A stretch of 64,000 nucleotides of DNA from Nakamurella deserti (GCF_003260015.1 NZ_QCXS01000002.1:1116001-1180000); one strand, 5' to 3'. Shown: positions 27,989 to 38,148, counted from the first letter of the stretch. Notes: generated by a model not told the origin, from the letters alone. Numbers and translations: made by a program.

Positions 27989-28016
27989 TTGACCCGGACC
28001 CGGCCCCGGGTAGATT
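27989..28016 (+). promoter_or_regulatory. Candidate housekeeping-type promoter for the GAF-ANTAR gene
   Basis: TTGACC at 27989-27994 and TAGATT at 28011-28016 are separated by 16 bp, close to the vegetative sigma consensus, in the 379-bp divergent interval 27808-28186. It would leave a leader of about 165 nt before the GTG at 28187. The rest of the interval shows no gene or repeat that I can support. Confidence 0.45.
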
Positions 28017-28186
28017 TCGCACCGGGTTCAACCAGATGCCCCCGCAGTGTCCGCTCCACCGACTGTCCGTCGGTCATGCAGACGCACCCTGTCGTCCCGA
28101 GGGCGTGCCATGTCCGAGTTCTCGTCCCCCGTCACCCCGTGTCCGCGTGCCGATACCGGCACCCCCTCGCCGCAGCGGGTGAGCTC

Positions 28187-29095
28187 GTGAGCGCGCCCAC
28201 CACCGGCAGCGGCGACCGCCTCGCCGACCAGCTCGCGGCGCTGACCACTCTGGTGGCGGTCCCCGCGGAGGAGGCGGGCGACCAGTTGGTCGAGACGCTC
28301 GAGGTCCTCGTCGGCATCGTCCCCGGCGCGCGATGGGCCACCCTCGGGGAGCGCAAGCGCCGCGTCCGCCCGCAGACCGTCGCCTCGACCGGTGAGCCCG
28401 GTTGGCTGGCCGACGCGGTGCAGTTCCACCTCGGCGAGGGGCCGACGCTGCAGGCGATGGACCGCCGCCAGCCGGTCGTGGTCTCCGACGCGACCCGGGA
28501 TCCGCGGTGGCCGCGGTTCGCCGCGTCGGTCGCGGCCCAGCTGCGCGTGCGGTCGGTGCTGTCGGTGCCGTTGCGGGGCGTACGCGGGAAGGACGCCTCG
28601 CTCAGTCTCTACGGGGACATCAGCGACGCGTTCGACGGCGCGGCCGTGGAGGTGCTGCCGATCGCGGTGGCGTCGGCGGACATCACCCTGGCCGGGCTCC
28701 GCCAGCGGCAGCGCGCGCAGAACCTCACCCGCGCGCTGGCCAGCAACCGTCGGATCGGGGTCAGTGTCGGGATCCTGATGGCCCGGCACCAGTGGACCGA
28801 GGAGCAGGCGTTCGACGCGCTGGGGGAGGTCAGCCAGGCGCTCAACCGCAAGGTCGCCGATCTCGCCGAGGAGGTGTGCCTGACCGGGACGCTGCCGTCC
28901 CCACCCGAGGGCGTCGCGCCCGCGGAGCCGCGCACGCCGCGGCCGCCCCGCGCCGACGTCCGGGCGCGCAGCCACCAGCCCGGCCGGCACGGCACCGCCG
29001 GGAACGACGCGGGCCCGGTGCGGGGTGCGTCGCGGCCCGGGGACGGCAGCGGGGTGCCCGCACCGTCGACGCGGCGTCCGCCCGCGACCGGGTGA
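28187..29095 (+). CDS. GAF and ANTAR domain transcription antiterminator
   Basis: A 302-residue cytosolic regulator. The GAF domain spans about residues 20-165 (WLADAVQFHLGEGPTLQAMD, then RSVLSVPLRGVRG), and the RNA-binding ANTAR three-helix domain about 178-235 (LTRALASNRRIGVSVGILMA, then TEEQAFDALGEVSQALNRKV, then ADLAEEV). ANTAR proteins bind paired RNA hairpins to prevent termination. The last 65 residues are a Pro/Arg-rich low-complexity tail. The GTG at 28187 begins the conserved part. The end of the gene takes part in a 42-bp direct duplication (29051-29162). The GAF ligand is unknown. Confidence 0.88.
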   Translation: MSAPTTGSGDRLADQLAALTTLVAVPAEEAGDQLVETLEVLVGIVPGARWATLGERKRRVRPQTVASTGEPGWLADAVQFHLGEGPTLQAMDRRQPVVVSDATRDPRWPRFAASVAAQLRVRSVLSVPLRGVRGKDASLSLYGDISDAFDGAAVEVLPIAVASADITLAGLRQRQRAQNLTRALASNRRIGVSVGILMARHQWTEEQAFDALGEVSQALNRKVADLAEEVCLTGTLPSPPEGVAPAEPRTPRPPRADVRARSHQPGRHGTAGNDAGPVRGASRPGDGSGVPAPSTRRPPATG

Positions 29096-29162
29096 CGGAC
29101 CGGCGCCCGTTCCCGCCCCCGGGGCGCCCGCATCGTTGCCGCGGCGTCCGCCCGCGACCGGG
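29051..29162 (+). repeat. 42-bp imperfect direct duplication at the end of the GAF-ANTAR gene
   Basis: Bases 29051-29092 (the last codons of the gene) are repeated at 29121-29162 with 38 of 42 positions identical; the final 22 bases are identical. The spacing is 70 bp. It looks like a local duplication of the coding end into the downstream spacer. Confidence 0.75.
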
Positions 29163-29314
29163 CGGTCCTCCGGGTCGCCCGACATGTCGCGACCCATGAT
29201 GTCGTCGCTCCGGTGACGGGTGGCGCCTGTCCGATTCGTCCGTTCAGCGGGTCGGCCTCACCGTTCGGGCGCCGACGGCCGCCCACGGTGACGGTGCGGT
29301 CGCGTCCGCCGGAA

Positions 29315-29342
29315 TTGCCCCACCCCCGGCTTGTGGTTAGCG
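29315..29342 (+). promoter_or_regulatory. Weak candidate promoter for the amylopullulanase gene
   Basis: TTGCCC at 29315-29320 and TTAGCG at 29337-29342 are separated by 16 bp, 43 bp upstream of the ATG at 29385. No clear carbon-control operator is visible. Low confidence in this sequence context. Confidence 0.3.
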
Positions 29343-29384
29343 TCACAGGTGTTTCGCCCACCACCCAGCGTCGGGAGCGTGTGT

Positions 29385-32300
29385 ATGTCGGTCGTCCCTG
29401 CCCTCGGACAGCCCGGAGTCGGACGGGGACGACGCCGACGACGTGGCCTTGCCGCCGTCACCGCGCTGACGCTCACCGCGTCGCTGGCCGGTCCGTTGCC
29501 CGCGTCGGCCGCGCCGGAACCGACCGCGGCCACCGTGTCGGCCACCCTCGCCGGCAGTTTCCAGAGCGAGCTCGGCTGTGAGGCCGACTGGGCCCCGTCC
29601 TGTGACGCCGCCGACCTGACCGACAACGGCGACGGCACGTCGAGCGCGTCGTTCGAGCTGCCGGCCGGGGCGTGGGAGTTCAAGGTCGCCCTCGACGACA
29701 GCTGGGACCTCAGCTACGGACCCGGCGGCGTCGAGAACGGACAGGACAACATCCCGGTCGTCCTGGAGCAGCCGACGGCGATCACGTTCGCCTTCGATCA
29801 CACCTCGCACCTGGTGTCGATTACCCCCACCGAGCAGCAGCCCGGACTCCAGGACTCCGATGCCGACCTGGCCGCTGCCAGCCTCCGCGACGACCTGAGC
29901 CGCGAGCAGTTCTACTTCGTGATGGCCGACCGGTTCGCCAACTCCGACCCGGCCAACGACACCGGCGGCTACGACATCCCGCCCGGCACGCCGGCCGGCG
30001 ACGAGCGCCTGGTGACGGGCTTCGACCCCACCGCCAAGGGCTTCTACCACGGTGGCGACATCAACGGCATCACCGCGAAACTCGACTATCTCAAGGAACT
30101 CGGCATCACCTCGGTGTGGATGACGCCGTCCTTCAAGAACAAGCCCGTCCAGGGGGAGGGAGACGGCATCAGCGCCGGCTACCACGGCTACTGGATCACC
30201 GACTTCACCCAGATCGATCCGCACCTGGGCACCAACGAGGACCTCACGGGTCTCATCGACGCCGCCCACGCCCGTGGCATGAAGGTGTTCTTCGACATCA
30301 TCGCCAACCACACAGCCGACGTCATCTCCACGCCCAGCGAGTACATCACCAAGGCGGAGGCGCCCTACGAGGACGCGACGGGCACCGTCTTCGACGACCG
30401 TGACTACGCCGGCGGCGACACCTTCCCGGCGCTGGATCCCGCTGTGTCGTTCCCCTACGTGCCGACGTTCCCGACCCCCGCGGACGCGACCGTCAAGGTG
30501 CCCGCCTGGTTGAACGACCCGACGTACTACCACAACCGCGGCAACGCGGCCTTCGACGGCGGCGAGAGCGACATCTACGGTGACTTCGTCGGTCTGGACG
30601 ACCTGTTCACCGAGAACCCCGAGGTCACCGACAACCTCATCGAGACCTACCGGTACTGGGCCGAGTTCGGCATCGACGGTTTCCGCATCGACACCGTCAA
30701 GCACGTCAACATCGAGTTCTGGCAGAAGTTCGCCCCGGCCATGCGCGAAGCCGCCGCCGCCGTGGGCAAGGACAAGTTCTTCATGTTCGGGGAGGTGTAC
30801 GACACCGACCCGGTCGACATGTCGCGGTACACCACGGAGGGCGACCTCCAGGCCACGCTGGACTTCGGCTTCCAGGAGCAGGCGAAGAACTTCGCCAACG
30901 GGCGGTCCACCAACGTCCTGCGGGACCTGTTCGCCGACGACGACTACTACACCGACGCGAACTCCAACGTGTACTCGACCCCGACCTTCCTCGGCAACCA
31001 CGACATGGGACGCATCGGTTACTTCCTGAAGAGCGCCGGCACCGAGGCCGACCCGGTCGGACCGGAGGAGCTGCTGGCCCGCGACCAACTGGCGCACTCC
31101 CTGATGTACCTCACGCGCGGTCAGCCGGTCGTCTACTACGGCGACGAGCAGGGTTTCGTCGGCGACGGCGGCGACCAGGACGCCCGGCAGGACATGTTCC
31201 CCAGCCAGGTGGCCACCTACAACGACGACGACCTCATCGGCACCGACGCCACCACCGCGGTCGACAACTTCGGCACCGACAACCCGGTGTTCCAGCACAT
31301 CAAGCAGGCGTCCGCGCTGCGTGCGGCGCACCCCACGCTGGCCGACGGTGCCCAGATCCACCGCTACTCCTCCGACGACGCCGGCATCTACGCGTTCAGC
31401 CGGATCGATGCCACCGAGCAGGTCGAGTACGTCGTGGCCGCCAACAACTCCGAGGCGCCCGCCACCGCGACCTTCGACACCTTCACCCCGGACGGCACGT
31501 TCGCCGGTCTGTACCCGGCGGGCGCCGCCGGCCTGACCAGTGACGACGAAGGCAGGGTGACCGTCACCGTGCCGCCGCTGTCGGTCGCCGTCTGGCAGGG
31601 CACCGCCCCCATCCCGGCGTCCGCGGCCGCACCGGAGATGACCTTCCGCAACGTGCCGGGCAGCACCGTCGGCGGCCGCGCCGAGGTCGGCGTCGCGGTG
31701 CCCGCCGGTGGCTTCAATCAGGTGTCGCTCGCCTGGCGGCCCGCGGGCACCGACGCCTGGACCGCTCTGGGTACCGACGACAACGCGCCCTACCGGGTGT
31801 TCCACGACGTCCGTGGCCTGGCGAAGGGCACCGTGGTCGAGTACCGCGCCGTGCTCGAGGACAACGCCGGCCACCTGTCGGTGGCGGCCACCTCGGCCGT
31901 CGTCGGTGATCCCGCGCCGCCGCCGGTCGATCCCGGTGAGCCCGGCGGGCCGGTCGAGCAGCCCGGCAGCGTGACGGTCGCCGGCACGCTGAACACCGAG
32001 ATGGGTTGCGCGTCCGACTGGGAGCCGTCGTGCGCGGCGGCGCACCTGACCCTGCGCGACGACGGTGTGTGGTCGGGGACGTTCACCCTCCCGGCCGGTG
32101 ACTACCAGTACAAGGCCGCGATCGACGATGCCTGGACCGAGAACTACGGCGCAGGTGGAGCTTTCAACGGGGGCAACATCTCGGTCACGGTGGCCGAGGG
32201 CGCGACCGAGATCACCTTCTGGTACGACCACGGCACGCACTGGATCACCGCCTCCCCGCCGACCCCCGTGGTCACCGCCGTCGGCTCGTTCCAGTCCGAG

Positions 32301-35243
32301 CTGGGTTGTGCGGCGGACTGGTCGCCGGAGTGCCTGCGCAGCTGGTTGCAGGACGTCGACGGTGACGGCATCTACACCTTCGCCACCGCGTCCATCCCGG
32401 CCGGCAGCTACGAGACGAAGGCGACCGTCGGCCTCAGCTTCGACGAGAACTACGGTGCCGGCGGCACCGCCGGCGGGGACAACATCCCGTTCACCGTTCC
32501 CGCGGGCGCCGTGACCCGCTTCACCTACGACTCCGTCAGTCATGCTCTGACGGTGACCAGTGGAGCGTCGACCGCCGCCGACCTGTCGACCGCCCGGGCG
32601 CAGTGGGTCCAGCGGGGCCTGGTGGCCTGGGACCTGCCGGCCGAGGCGGCCGGGTGGAGCTTCCGGCTCTACGCCGCGCCGGAGGGCGGCCTCGGGTTGG
32701 ACGCCGAGGCGGTGACCGGAGGTGACAGCGTCCCGCTGACGCTCGACCCCGCCGGGCTGCCGGCCGACACGGCGGCCGCCTGGCCGCAGCTGGCCGGGTA
32801 CGACGCGCTCCGCCTGCGGGACAGCGACGCCGGCGACCGCCGGCTGCTGCAGGAGATCCTCGGCGGGCAGATGGCGGTGGCCGCGTTCGACGACCTCGGC
32901 CGGCTCGTGGACGCCACCGGCGTCCAGACCCCCGGGGTGCTGGACGACCTCTACCGGGGAGCCACCTCGGCGACGCTCGGCGTCTCGTTCCTCACGCTGC
33001 GCTTCGGGTCCCTGCGGTTCAGCATGCCGTCGATGAAGGTGTGGGCCCCGACCGCCAAGACCGTGTCGCTGCGCATCGACCCGGTGGGCCCGGAGGGCGA
33101 GGTGGTCCTGCCGATGTTCCGGGATTCGCAGGGGGTCTGGTCGTCCCAGGCGTTGGCACCTCGCTTCGTCGGCGCCGCCTACGCCTACGACGTCACGGTG
33201 TACGTGCCGTCCGCCGGTCAGGTGCAGACCACGACGGTGACCGATCCCTACAGCGTCGCGCTCACCACCGACTCGAGGCGCTCGGTGGTGGCCGACCTGG
33301 CCGGCCCGGCGCTGCAGCCGGCGGGGTGGAACGACCTGCGCAAGCCCGCGCTCGCCCAACCCGAGGACTCGAGCATCTACGAGCTGCACATCCGGGACTT
33401 CTCCATCTCCGACACCACGGTGCCGGCGGCCGAGCGCGGCACCTACCTCGCCTTCACGCACCCGGAGTCCGCGGGCATGACCCACCTCGCGCAGCTGGCG
33501 GACGCGGGCCTGAACACCGTGCACCTGCTGCCTGCGTTCGACATCGCCACCATTCCCGAGAACCGTGCGGCGCAGCAGACTCCCGCCTGTGACCTGGCGG
33601 CGCTGTCGGCGGCCGACCCGGCCGGTACCGCACAGCAGGACTGCGTCAGCGCCGTCGCCGGTGCGGACGCGTTCAACTGGGGCTACGACCCGTTCCACTA
33701 CACGACCCCTGAGGGCTCGTACGCGACCGACCCCGAGGGGCCCGGACGGACCCGGGAGTTCCGGCAGATGGTGGCCGGGCTCAACGAGGCCGGCCTGCGG
33801 GTGGTGATGGACGTGGTCTACAACCACACCGCGTCGTCGGGCCAGGATCCCACGTCGGTGCTCGACAAGGTGGTTCCCGGCTACTACCAGCGGCTGTCGG
33901 CGACCGGCGCACTGGAGACCTCCACCTGTTGCGCCAACACCGCCTCCGAGCACGCCATGATGGAGAAGCTGCTGATCGACTCGGTGCTCACCTGGGCGGT
34001 GCAGTACAAGGTTGACGGTTTCCGCTTCGACCTGATGGGTCACCACAGCAAGGCCACACTGCAGAAGCTGCGGGCCGCGCTGGACAAGCTCACCGTGCGC
34101 AAGAACGGTGTGGACGGCCGCACGGTCTACGTCTACGGCGAGGGCTGGAACTTCGGTGAAGTGGCCGACAACGCGCGGTTCGAGCAGGCCACCCAGCTCA
34201 ACATGGCCGGTACCGGCATTGGCACCTTCAACGACCGGCTCCGGGACGGCGTGCGCGGTGGCGGCCCGTTCGACGAGGACCCGCGGGTCCAGGGCTTCGG
34301 CTCGGGCCTGTTCACCGATCCGAACGCCCTTCCCGCCAACGCCGGGGACACCGCCCGCCAGACCCTGTTGCAGTACCAGGACTGGATCAAGGTCGGCCTG
34401 ACCGGCAATCTCCGGGACTACCGGCTGGTCGACCGGACCGGGGCGACCGTCACCGGCGGCGACATCCCCTACGGCGCGGAGGGATCGGCGCCGGTGGGGT
34501 ACACCGCGGACCCGTCGGAGGTGATCACCTACGTCGACGCGCACGACAACGAGACGCTGTTCGACGCACTGACGCTGAAGCTGCCGGTGGGCACCACGAT
34601 GGCCGACCGGGTGCGGATGAACACCCTGTCGTTGTCGACCACCGCGTTGGGCCAGGGCCCGATGCTCTGGCACGCCGGGGCCGACCTGCTGCGCTCGAAG
34701 TCGTTGGACCGCAACAGCTACGACAGTGGCGACTGGTTCAACCGCATCGACTGGACCGGTCAGCAGAACACCTTCGGCTCGGGTCTGCCGCCCCGGCCGG
34801 ACAACGAGGCCAAGTGGCCGTTCATGGCACCGCTGCTGGCCGATCCGGCGTTGAAGCCGGCTCCGGCGGACATGGCGGCGGCCACCGCCGGCGCCCAGGA
34901 CCTGCTGCGGCTGCGGTTCTCCTCGCCGCTGTTCCGCCTCGGATCGGCCGCGTTGATCGGGCAGAAGGTCTCGTTCCCGTCCGGTGGTCCCGATCAGACG
35001 GCCGGACTCATCGTGATGGTCATCGACGACACCGTCGGACGCGATGTCGACCCCGCCCGGGATCGCATCGTGGTGGTGTTCAACGCGTCGTCGACAGCCC
35101 AGGAGGTGCCGGTGGCCGGAGCCGGTGACCTGGCCCTGAGCGCCGTGCAGGCGGCCGGTGCCGATCCGGTGGTCAAGCAGTCCACGGTGTCCGCCGACGG
35201 CGTCACCGTGCCGGCCCGCACGGTCGCGGTGTTCGAGGGCTGA
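29385..35243 (+). CDS. Secreted bifunctional amylopullulanase (alpha-amylase plus pullulanase)
   Basis: A 1952-residue exported starch/pullulan-degrading enzyme. The signal peptide ([20 protein letters not shown], preceded by RGRRRRR) ends near residue 43. Order: X25-type starch-binding module (about 50-150, [13 protein letters not shown]); GH13 alpha-amylase (about 165-740) with nucleophile in GFRIDTVKH, acid in FGEVYDTDP and [11 protein letters not shown]; Ig-like segment (about 750-845); two more X25 modules (about 860-955 and 960-1060); pullulanase N-domains and CBM48-like [16 protein letters not shown]13_14 pullulanase (about 1240-1850) with [34 protein letters not shown] and [13 protein letters not shown]-terminal beta domain. 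ATG 29385 is chosen because it puts the charged n-region first. No anchor follows, so it is released. A terminator follows. Confidence 0.95.
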   Translation: MSVVPALGQPGVGRGRRRRRGLAAVTALTLTASLAGPLPASAAPEPTAATVSATLAGSFQSELGCEADWAPSCDAADLTDNGDGTSSASFELPAGAWEFKVALDDSWDLSYGPGGVENGQDNIPVVLEQPTAITFAFDHTSHLVSITPTEQQPGLQDSDADLAAASLRDDLSREQFYFVMADRFANSDPANDTGGYDIPPGTPAGDERLVTGFDPTAKGFYHGGDINGITAKLDYLKELGITSVWMTPSFKNKPVQGEGDGISAGYHGYWITDFTQIDPHLGTNEDLTGLIDAAHARGMKVFFDIIANHTADVISTPSEYITKAEAPYEDATGTVFDDRDYAGGDTFPALDPAVSFPYVPTFPTPADATVKVPAWLNDPTYYHNRGNAAFDGGESDIYGDFVGLDDLFTENPEVTDNLIETYRYWAEFGIDGFRIDTVKHVNIEFWQKFAPAMREAAAAVGKDKFFMFGEVYDTDPVDMSRYTTEGDLQATLDFGFQEQAKNFANGRSTNVLRDLFADDDYYTDANSNVYSTPTFLGNHDMGRIGYFLKSAGTEADPVGPEELLARDQLAHSLMYLTRGQPVVYYGDEQGFVGDGGDQDARQDMFPSQVATYNDDDLIGTDATTAVDNFGTDNPVFQHIKQASALRAAHPTLADGAQIHRYSSDDAGIYAFSRIDATEQVEYVVAANNSEAPATATFDTFTPDGTFAGLYPAGAAGLTSDDEGRVTVTVPPLSVAVWQGTAPIPASAAAPEMTFRNVPGSTVGGRAEVGVAVPAGGFNQVSLAWRPAGTDAWTALGTDDNAPYRVFHDVRGLAKGTVVEYRAVLEDNAGHLSVAATSAVVGDPAPPPVDPGEPGGPVEQPGSVTVAGTLNTEMGCASDWEPSCAAAHLTLRDDGVWSGTFTLPAGDYQYKAAIDDAWTENYGAGGAFNGGNISVTVAEGATEITFWYDHGTHWITASPPTPVVTAVGSFQSELGCAADWSPECLRSWLQDVDGDGIYTFATASIPAGSYETKATVGLSFDENYGAGGTAGGDNIPFTVPAGAVTRFTYDSVSHALTVTSGASTAADLSTARAQWVQRGLVAWDLPAEAAGWSFRLYAAPEGGLGLDAEAVTGGDSVPLTLDPAGLPADTAAAWPQLAGYDALRLRDSDAGDRRLLQEILGGQMAVAAFDDLGRLVDATGVQTPGVLDDLYRGATSATLGVSFLTLRFGSLRFSMPSMKVWAPTAKTVSLRIDPVGPEGEVVLPMFRDSQGVWSSQALAPRFVGAAYAYDVTVYVPSAGQVQTTTVTDPYSVALTTDSRRSVVADLAGPALQPAGWNDLRKPALAQPEDSSIYELHIRDFSISDTTVPAAERGTYLAFTHPESAGMTHLAQLADAGLNTVHLLPAFDIATIPENRAAQQTPACDLAALSAADPAGTAQQDCVSAVAGADAFNWGYDPFHYTTPEGSYATDPEGPGRTREFRQMVAGLNEAGLRVVMDVVYNHTASSGQDPTSVLDKVVPGYYQRLSATGALETSTCCANTASEHAMMEKLLIDSVLTWAVQYKVDGFRFDLMGHHSKATLQKLRAALDKLTVRKNGVDGRTVYVYGEGWNFGEVADNARFEQATQLNMAGTGIGTFNDRLRDGVRGGGPFDEDPRVQGFGSGLFTDPNALPANAGDTARQTLLQYQDWIKVGLTGNLRDYRLVDRTGATVTGGDIPYGAEGSAPVGYTADPSEVITYVDAHDNETLFDALTLKLPVGTTMADRVRMNTLSLSTTALGQGPMLWHAGADLLRSKSLDRNSYDSGDWFNRIDWTGQQNTFGSGLPPRPDNEAKWPFMAPLLADPALKPAPADMAAATAGAQDLLRLRFSSPLFRLGSAALIGQKVSFPSGGPDQTAGLIVMVIDDTVGRDVDPARDRIVVVFNASSTAQEVPVAGAGDLALSAVQAAGADPVVKQSTVSADGVTVPARTVAVFEG

Positions 35244-35249
35244 TCCACA

Positions 35250-35288
35250 GGTGCCGTCCGCCCGGCCGCGGTCGCGGCGGGCGGCACC
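35250..35288 (+). terminator. Hairpin terminator after the amylopullulanase gene
   Basis: A 13-bp stem (35250-35262 with 35276-35288, GGTGCCGTCCGCC against GGCGGGCGGCACC, one G-T pair) starting 7 bp after the stop. Confidence 0.7.
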
Positions 35289-35311
35289 GTCCCGACGACG
35301 GAGGAGCGGCC

Positions 35312-35656
35312 GTGGCGGCCTCACCCGAGGAGATCGCGGCCGCGTTCTCCAGCCACCGGTTCACCGACGCCTTCCCCTATCTGGCCGACGCGGTGCGCTG
35401 GGTACTCGTCGGTGGCCCCGTGCTCGAGGGCCGGTCCGCGGTGATGCAGGCGTGTGCGTCGACCACGGCGGAGCTCGCGACGGTCACCACCGAGGTCGGC
35501 CGGTTCCTCCTCATCGCCGGCGACCGCGGCGTGGCCGTCGACGTGCTCGCGGACTTCACCGCCCCTGACGGCTCGACGAGCCGGGTGTCCTCCTGTGATC
35601 TGTACGTCTTCGACCACGGGTTGATCAGCGAGATCATGTCCTACACCGTCGAGTTA
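35312..35656 (+). CDS. NTF2/SnoaL-like protein with lost stop codon
   Basis: The GTG at 35312 has a GGAGGAG ribosome site and starts a cone-fold NTF2-like domain of about 115 residues: AAAFSSHRFTDAFPYLADAV, LVGGPVLEGRSAVMQAC, then SSCDLYVFDHGLISEIMSYT and VEL, where relatives end. Here no stop follows; the frame stays open through unrelated sequence and through the mannose-6-phosphate isomerase gene to 37243. I therefore end the feature at the last recognisable residue. The 3' side abuts the phospholipase D remnant, so a deletion that removed the true end is plausible. SnoaL-like proteins are cyclases, isomerases or binding proteins; the role here is unknown. Confidence 0.6.
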
Positions 35657-35719
35657 CCGTCTGACGACCGGACGCGCGGAACTCCGGGTCGGCCGTCCCG
35701 CCGCCGGACCGTCGTCGAG

Positions 35720-36088
35720 TCAGCCGTCGACGAGCAGCCCCCGGACCGGTCCGAGCAGCCGCTCGGCGCGGCGGGACACCGCCGGCAGCCGGGAGATCCG
35801 GGGCGGTCGTCGCCGGCGGGGGCCGCGTCGGAGTCCGTGTCGGCGTGGGCCTTCCACAGGGTGTCGATGACGGCGCGGGGATCCCCGTCGACCTCCGCGA
35901 CCGGCAGTCCCAGGTGTTCGGCCCACAGCTGCACGCGGGTGTGCCGGGTCAGGTCCGCCGTCCGGCGGGTCGAAGGCGGCACCGTGGCCCAGCGCGGTGA
36001 GCCGCCGCCGGTGGTGCCGGCGGACCGCCCGCTCGAGACCGTCGCCCACGACCTCGTCGATCCGGTCGAGGCCGGGCAGCGAGATCAC
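35720..36088 (-). pseudogene. Phospholipase D family pseudogene (both ends kept, centre lost)
   Basis: From GTG 36088 the minus strand reads LPGLDRIDEVVGDGLERAV, then RRHHRRRLTALGHGAAFDPP, which matches the N-terminus of actinobacterial PLD-like phosphatidyltransferases. Near 35965 the frame changes and the C-terminal part follows: DLTRHTRVQLWAEHLGLPV, then GDPRAVIDTLWKAHAD. After another frame change near 35820 come ISRLPAVSRRAERLLGPVRG and LLVDG before TGA at 35720. Both HKD motifs and about 400 residues between are missing. An internal deletion plus frameshifts explain this. Family assignment is by eye. Confidence 0.65.
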
Positions 36089-36259
36089 GCCCGCACCGCC
36101 CCGGTGCGGGTCGCATCCCCGTGGGTACCATCTGCGGGACGCGGACCACTGCTCACGGAGGCATCGTGCCGTACCGCCGTCACCGGTGCACACCCTGCCT
36201 CGCACCGGCCCGTCGGCGGGTGGTCCCACCCGCCGGATGCCGTCCGAGAGGACTTCACC

Positions 36260-37243
36260 GTGCACGTCGTCACCCTCCCCGCCAACTGTCCGCCGGACCG
36301 GTTCTACCGGGGCGGGCGACGGATCACCGACTTCCGCGGCGTCGCACCGGGAGGTGATCACGAACCGGAGGACTGGGTGGCGTCCACCACGGCCGTGTTC
36401 GGCCTGACCCGACCGGGTCGCACGACGCTGCCCGACGGCGTGGACCTCGACCGGGCGGTCCACGCGGACCCGGTCGGTTGGCTCGGCGACGCGCACGTGC
36501 ACCGGTTCGGCGCCGACACCCGGCTGCTGGTCAAGCTCCTCGACGCCGGTCAGCGGCTGCCCGTGCACGCGCACCCCGACGGCGCGTTCGCCGGTGCGCA
36601 CCTGGGGCGCCCGCACGGCAAGGCCGAGGCCTGGTTCATCCTCACCCCCGGTGTCGTGCACCTGGGGCTGACCGCCGCGGTGCCGCCCGACCAGCTCCGT
36701 CGGCTCGTCGACACCCAGGACATCGAGACGATGCTCGGTCTGCTCCACCGGGTGCCGGTGACGCCGGGCGACGTCGTGTACGTGCCCCCCGGGGTGCTGC
36801 ACGCCATCGGGGAAGGGGTGTTCATCGTCGAGGTCCAGGAACCGGAGGATCTGTCGATCCTGTTGGACTGGCGGGACTTCGACCTCGACGGGACCCGGGA
36901 CGGACACCTGGGTCTGGGCTTCGACCTGGCACTGCAGGCCGTCGAGCACCGTGCCCGCAGCACCGCCGAGCTGGCCGAGCTGGTGCGGCCGGCCGGCTTC
37001 GGCCCGTCCGTGCTGCCCGCGGCGTCCCGGCCGTACTTCCGTCTCGAGCGGGCCGCCGTCGACGGGCGGTTCGCCACCGACCCCGGGTTCGCGGTGCTGG
37101 TGACCCTCGCGGGATCGGTCGGGCTGACGGGGGGGCCGGAGCTGCCCGCCGGCACCACGGCGGTCGCCCCGCACGCCGCCGGCCCGCTCGTCCTCACGGG
37201 CGAGGGCGAGGTCCTGATCTGCCGGCCACCGGACGCCGGCTGA
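36260..37243 (+). CDS. manA: Mannose-6-phosphate isomerase, class I
   Basis: A 327-residue zinc enzyme interconverting mannose 6-phosphate and fructose 6-phosphate, supplying GDP-mannose or feeding mannose into glycolysis. The cupin metal ligands are visible in RLPVHAHPDGAFA (about 98-110), GKAEAWFILTPG (about 118-130) and YVPPGVLHAIGEG (about 173-185), followed by VEVQEPEDLSILLDW. The GTG at 36260 is chosen because AGAGGA lies 6-7 nt upstream and family similarity starts there. The open frame extends nearly 950 bp further upstream into the NTF2-like gene, but that is an accident of a lost stop. The length is that of the short Bacillus-type enzymes. Confidence 0.9.
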   Translation: MHVVTLPANCPPDRFYRGGRRITDFRGVAPGGDHEPEDWVASTTAVFGLTRPGRTTLPDGVDLDRAVHADPVGWLGDAHVHRFGADTRLLVKLLDAGQRLPVHAHPDGAFAGAHLGRPHGKAEAWFILTPGVVHLGLTAAVPPDQLRRLVDTQDIETMLGLLHRVPVTPGDVVYVPPGVLHAIGEGVFIVEVQEPEDLSILLDWRDFDLDGTRDGHLGLGFDLALQAVEHRARSTAELAELVRPAGFGPSVLPAASRPYFRLERAAVDGRFATDPGFAVLVTLAGSVGLTGGPELPAGTTAVAPHAAGPLVLTGEGEVLICRPPDAG

Positions 37244-37249
37244 CGCACG

Positions 37250-37331
37250 CCCCGGCCCGTCCGCCCCGGCCCGTCCGCCCCGGCCCGTCCGTCCGCCACG
37301 GCCCGTCCGTCCGCCGCGGCCCGTCCGTCCG
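37250..37331 (+). repeat. Tandem repeat, 14- to 18-bp unit, 5 copies
   Basis: CCCCGGCCCGTCCG occurs at 37250 and 37264, and an 18-bp version with an extra TCCG occurs at 37278, 37296 and 37314 with point changes at the third base. It starts 7 bp after the manA stop. Copy number is likely to vary between strains. Confidence 0.85.
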
Positions 37332-37439
37332 TTGCCGGCGGTCCGTCAGCGGGCGTGATCCGGTCCGTCCACGCCGCGAACCGGCCCCGACCTCGCGGCG
37401 GGCCACCCGCGCGCCGGTCGGTCGGGCACCCTGGACAGC

Positions 37440-38087
37440 GTGACCACTCCCGCGCACGACCCGTTCCCCGCCGGCTTCTTCGACCGCGCCGACCCGTCAC
37501 CGGACGCGGTGTTCTACGCCCCCACCCGGCTCGTCACGCACATCGACGACGGGGCAATCGCCGCCGTCGCCGAGCTCTACGCGGAGCTGGGACTGGACGG
37601 CAGCGCCGGGCCGCGGCGACTGCTCGACCTGATGTCGTCCTGGGTCTCCCACCTGCGGTCAGCTCCCGGTGAGCTCGTCGTGCTGGGGATGAACGCGGCC
37701 GAGCTCGACGCCAACCCGATGGCCACCGAGCGCATCGTCCAGGACCTCAACGACGACCCGCTGCTGCCGCTGCCGGACGCCTCGGTGGACGGCGTCCTGT
37801 GTTGCGTGTCCGTGGACTACCTGGTCCGGCCGGTCGAGGTCCTGGCCGAAGCGGCGCGGGTGTTGCGGCCCGGGGCGCCGGTCGTGCTCACCTTCTCCAA
37901 CCGGTGCTTCCCGTCGAAGGCGATCCGGGGCTGGTTGGAGACCGACGACGCCACGCACTGCGCCATCGTGGCGACCTATCTACGACTGGCCGGGGGGTTC
38001 ACCGAGCCCGAGGCGTCGTTGCGGACCCCGGGTGGCCGTCACCGGGGCGACCCGCTGTACGCCGTGGTGGCCCGCCGCCTCGGCTGA
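37440..38087 (+). CDS. Methyltransferase-domain protein
   Basis: A 215-residue cytosolic protein. RRLLDLMSSWVSHLR, LVVLGMNAAELDANPMATE and RIVQDLNDDPLLPLPDASVD, followed by LAEAARVLRPGAPVVLTFSN, match a class I methyltransferase group. The usual glycine-rich motif I is replaced by LDLMSSWVSH, a known variant in this group, so SAM binding may be altered or lost. The GTG at 37440 starts it. It is separated from manA by a repeat-containing spacer, and a second repeat follows. The substrate is unknown. Confidence 0.75.
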   Translation: MTTPAHDPFPAGFFDRADPSPDAVFYAPTRLVTHIDDGAIAAVAELYAELGLDGSAGPRRLLDLMSSWVSHLRSAPGELVVLGMNAAELDANPMATERIVQDLNDDPLLPLPDASVDGVLCCVSVDYLVRPVEVLAEAARVLRPGAPVVLTFSNRCFPSKAIRGWLETDDATHCAIVATYLRLAGGFTEPEASLRTPGGRHRGDPLYAVVARRLG

Positions 38088-38094
38088 ACACGCT

Positions 38095-38148
38095 GCGGCC
38101 GGACACCGCCGCGGCCGGACACCGCCGCGGCCGGACACCGCCGCGGCT
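38095..38148 (+). repeat. Tandem repeat, 16-bp unit, 3 full copies plus a partial one
   Basis: GCGGCCGGACACCGCC occurs at 38095, 38111 and 38127, and a degenerate copy begins at 38143. It starts 8 bp after the methyltransferase stop. Each unit is partly self-complementary (GGC...GCC), so it could also act as a terminator-like structure. Confidence 0.85.

Noticed and set aside
29343-35324. A minus-strand open frame of nearly 2000 codons opposite the amylopullulanase gene
   Set aside because: It is a shadow caused by GC-rich third positions: no ribosome site, no recognisable domain, Arg/Gly/Val-rich composition, while the plus strand has every catalytic motif.
35312-37243. A single 643-residue NTF2-ManA fusion protein
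   Set aside because: The middle 200 residues are low-complexity and antisense to a PLD remnant, and manA has its own ribosome site and family-typical start at 36260.
37250-38148. CRISPR-like array
   Set aside because: The repeats are short, directly abutting and without unique spacers, and no cas genes are present.
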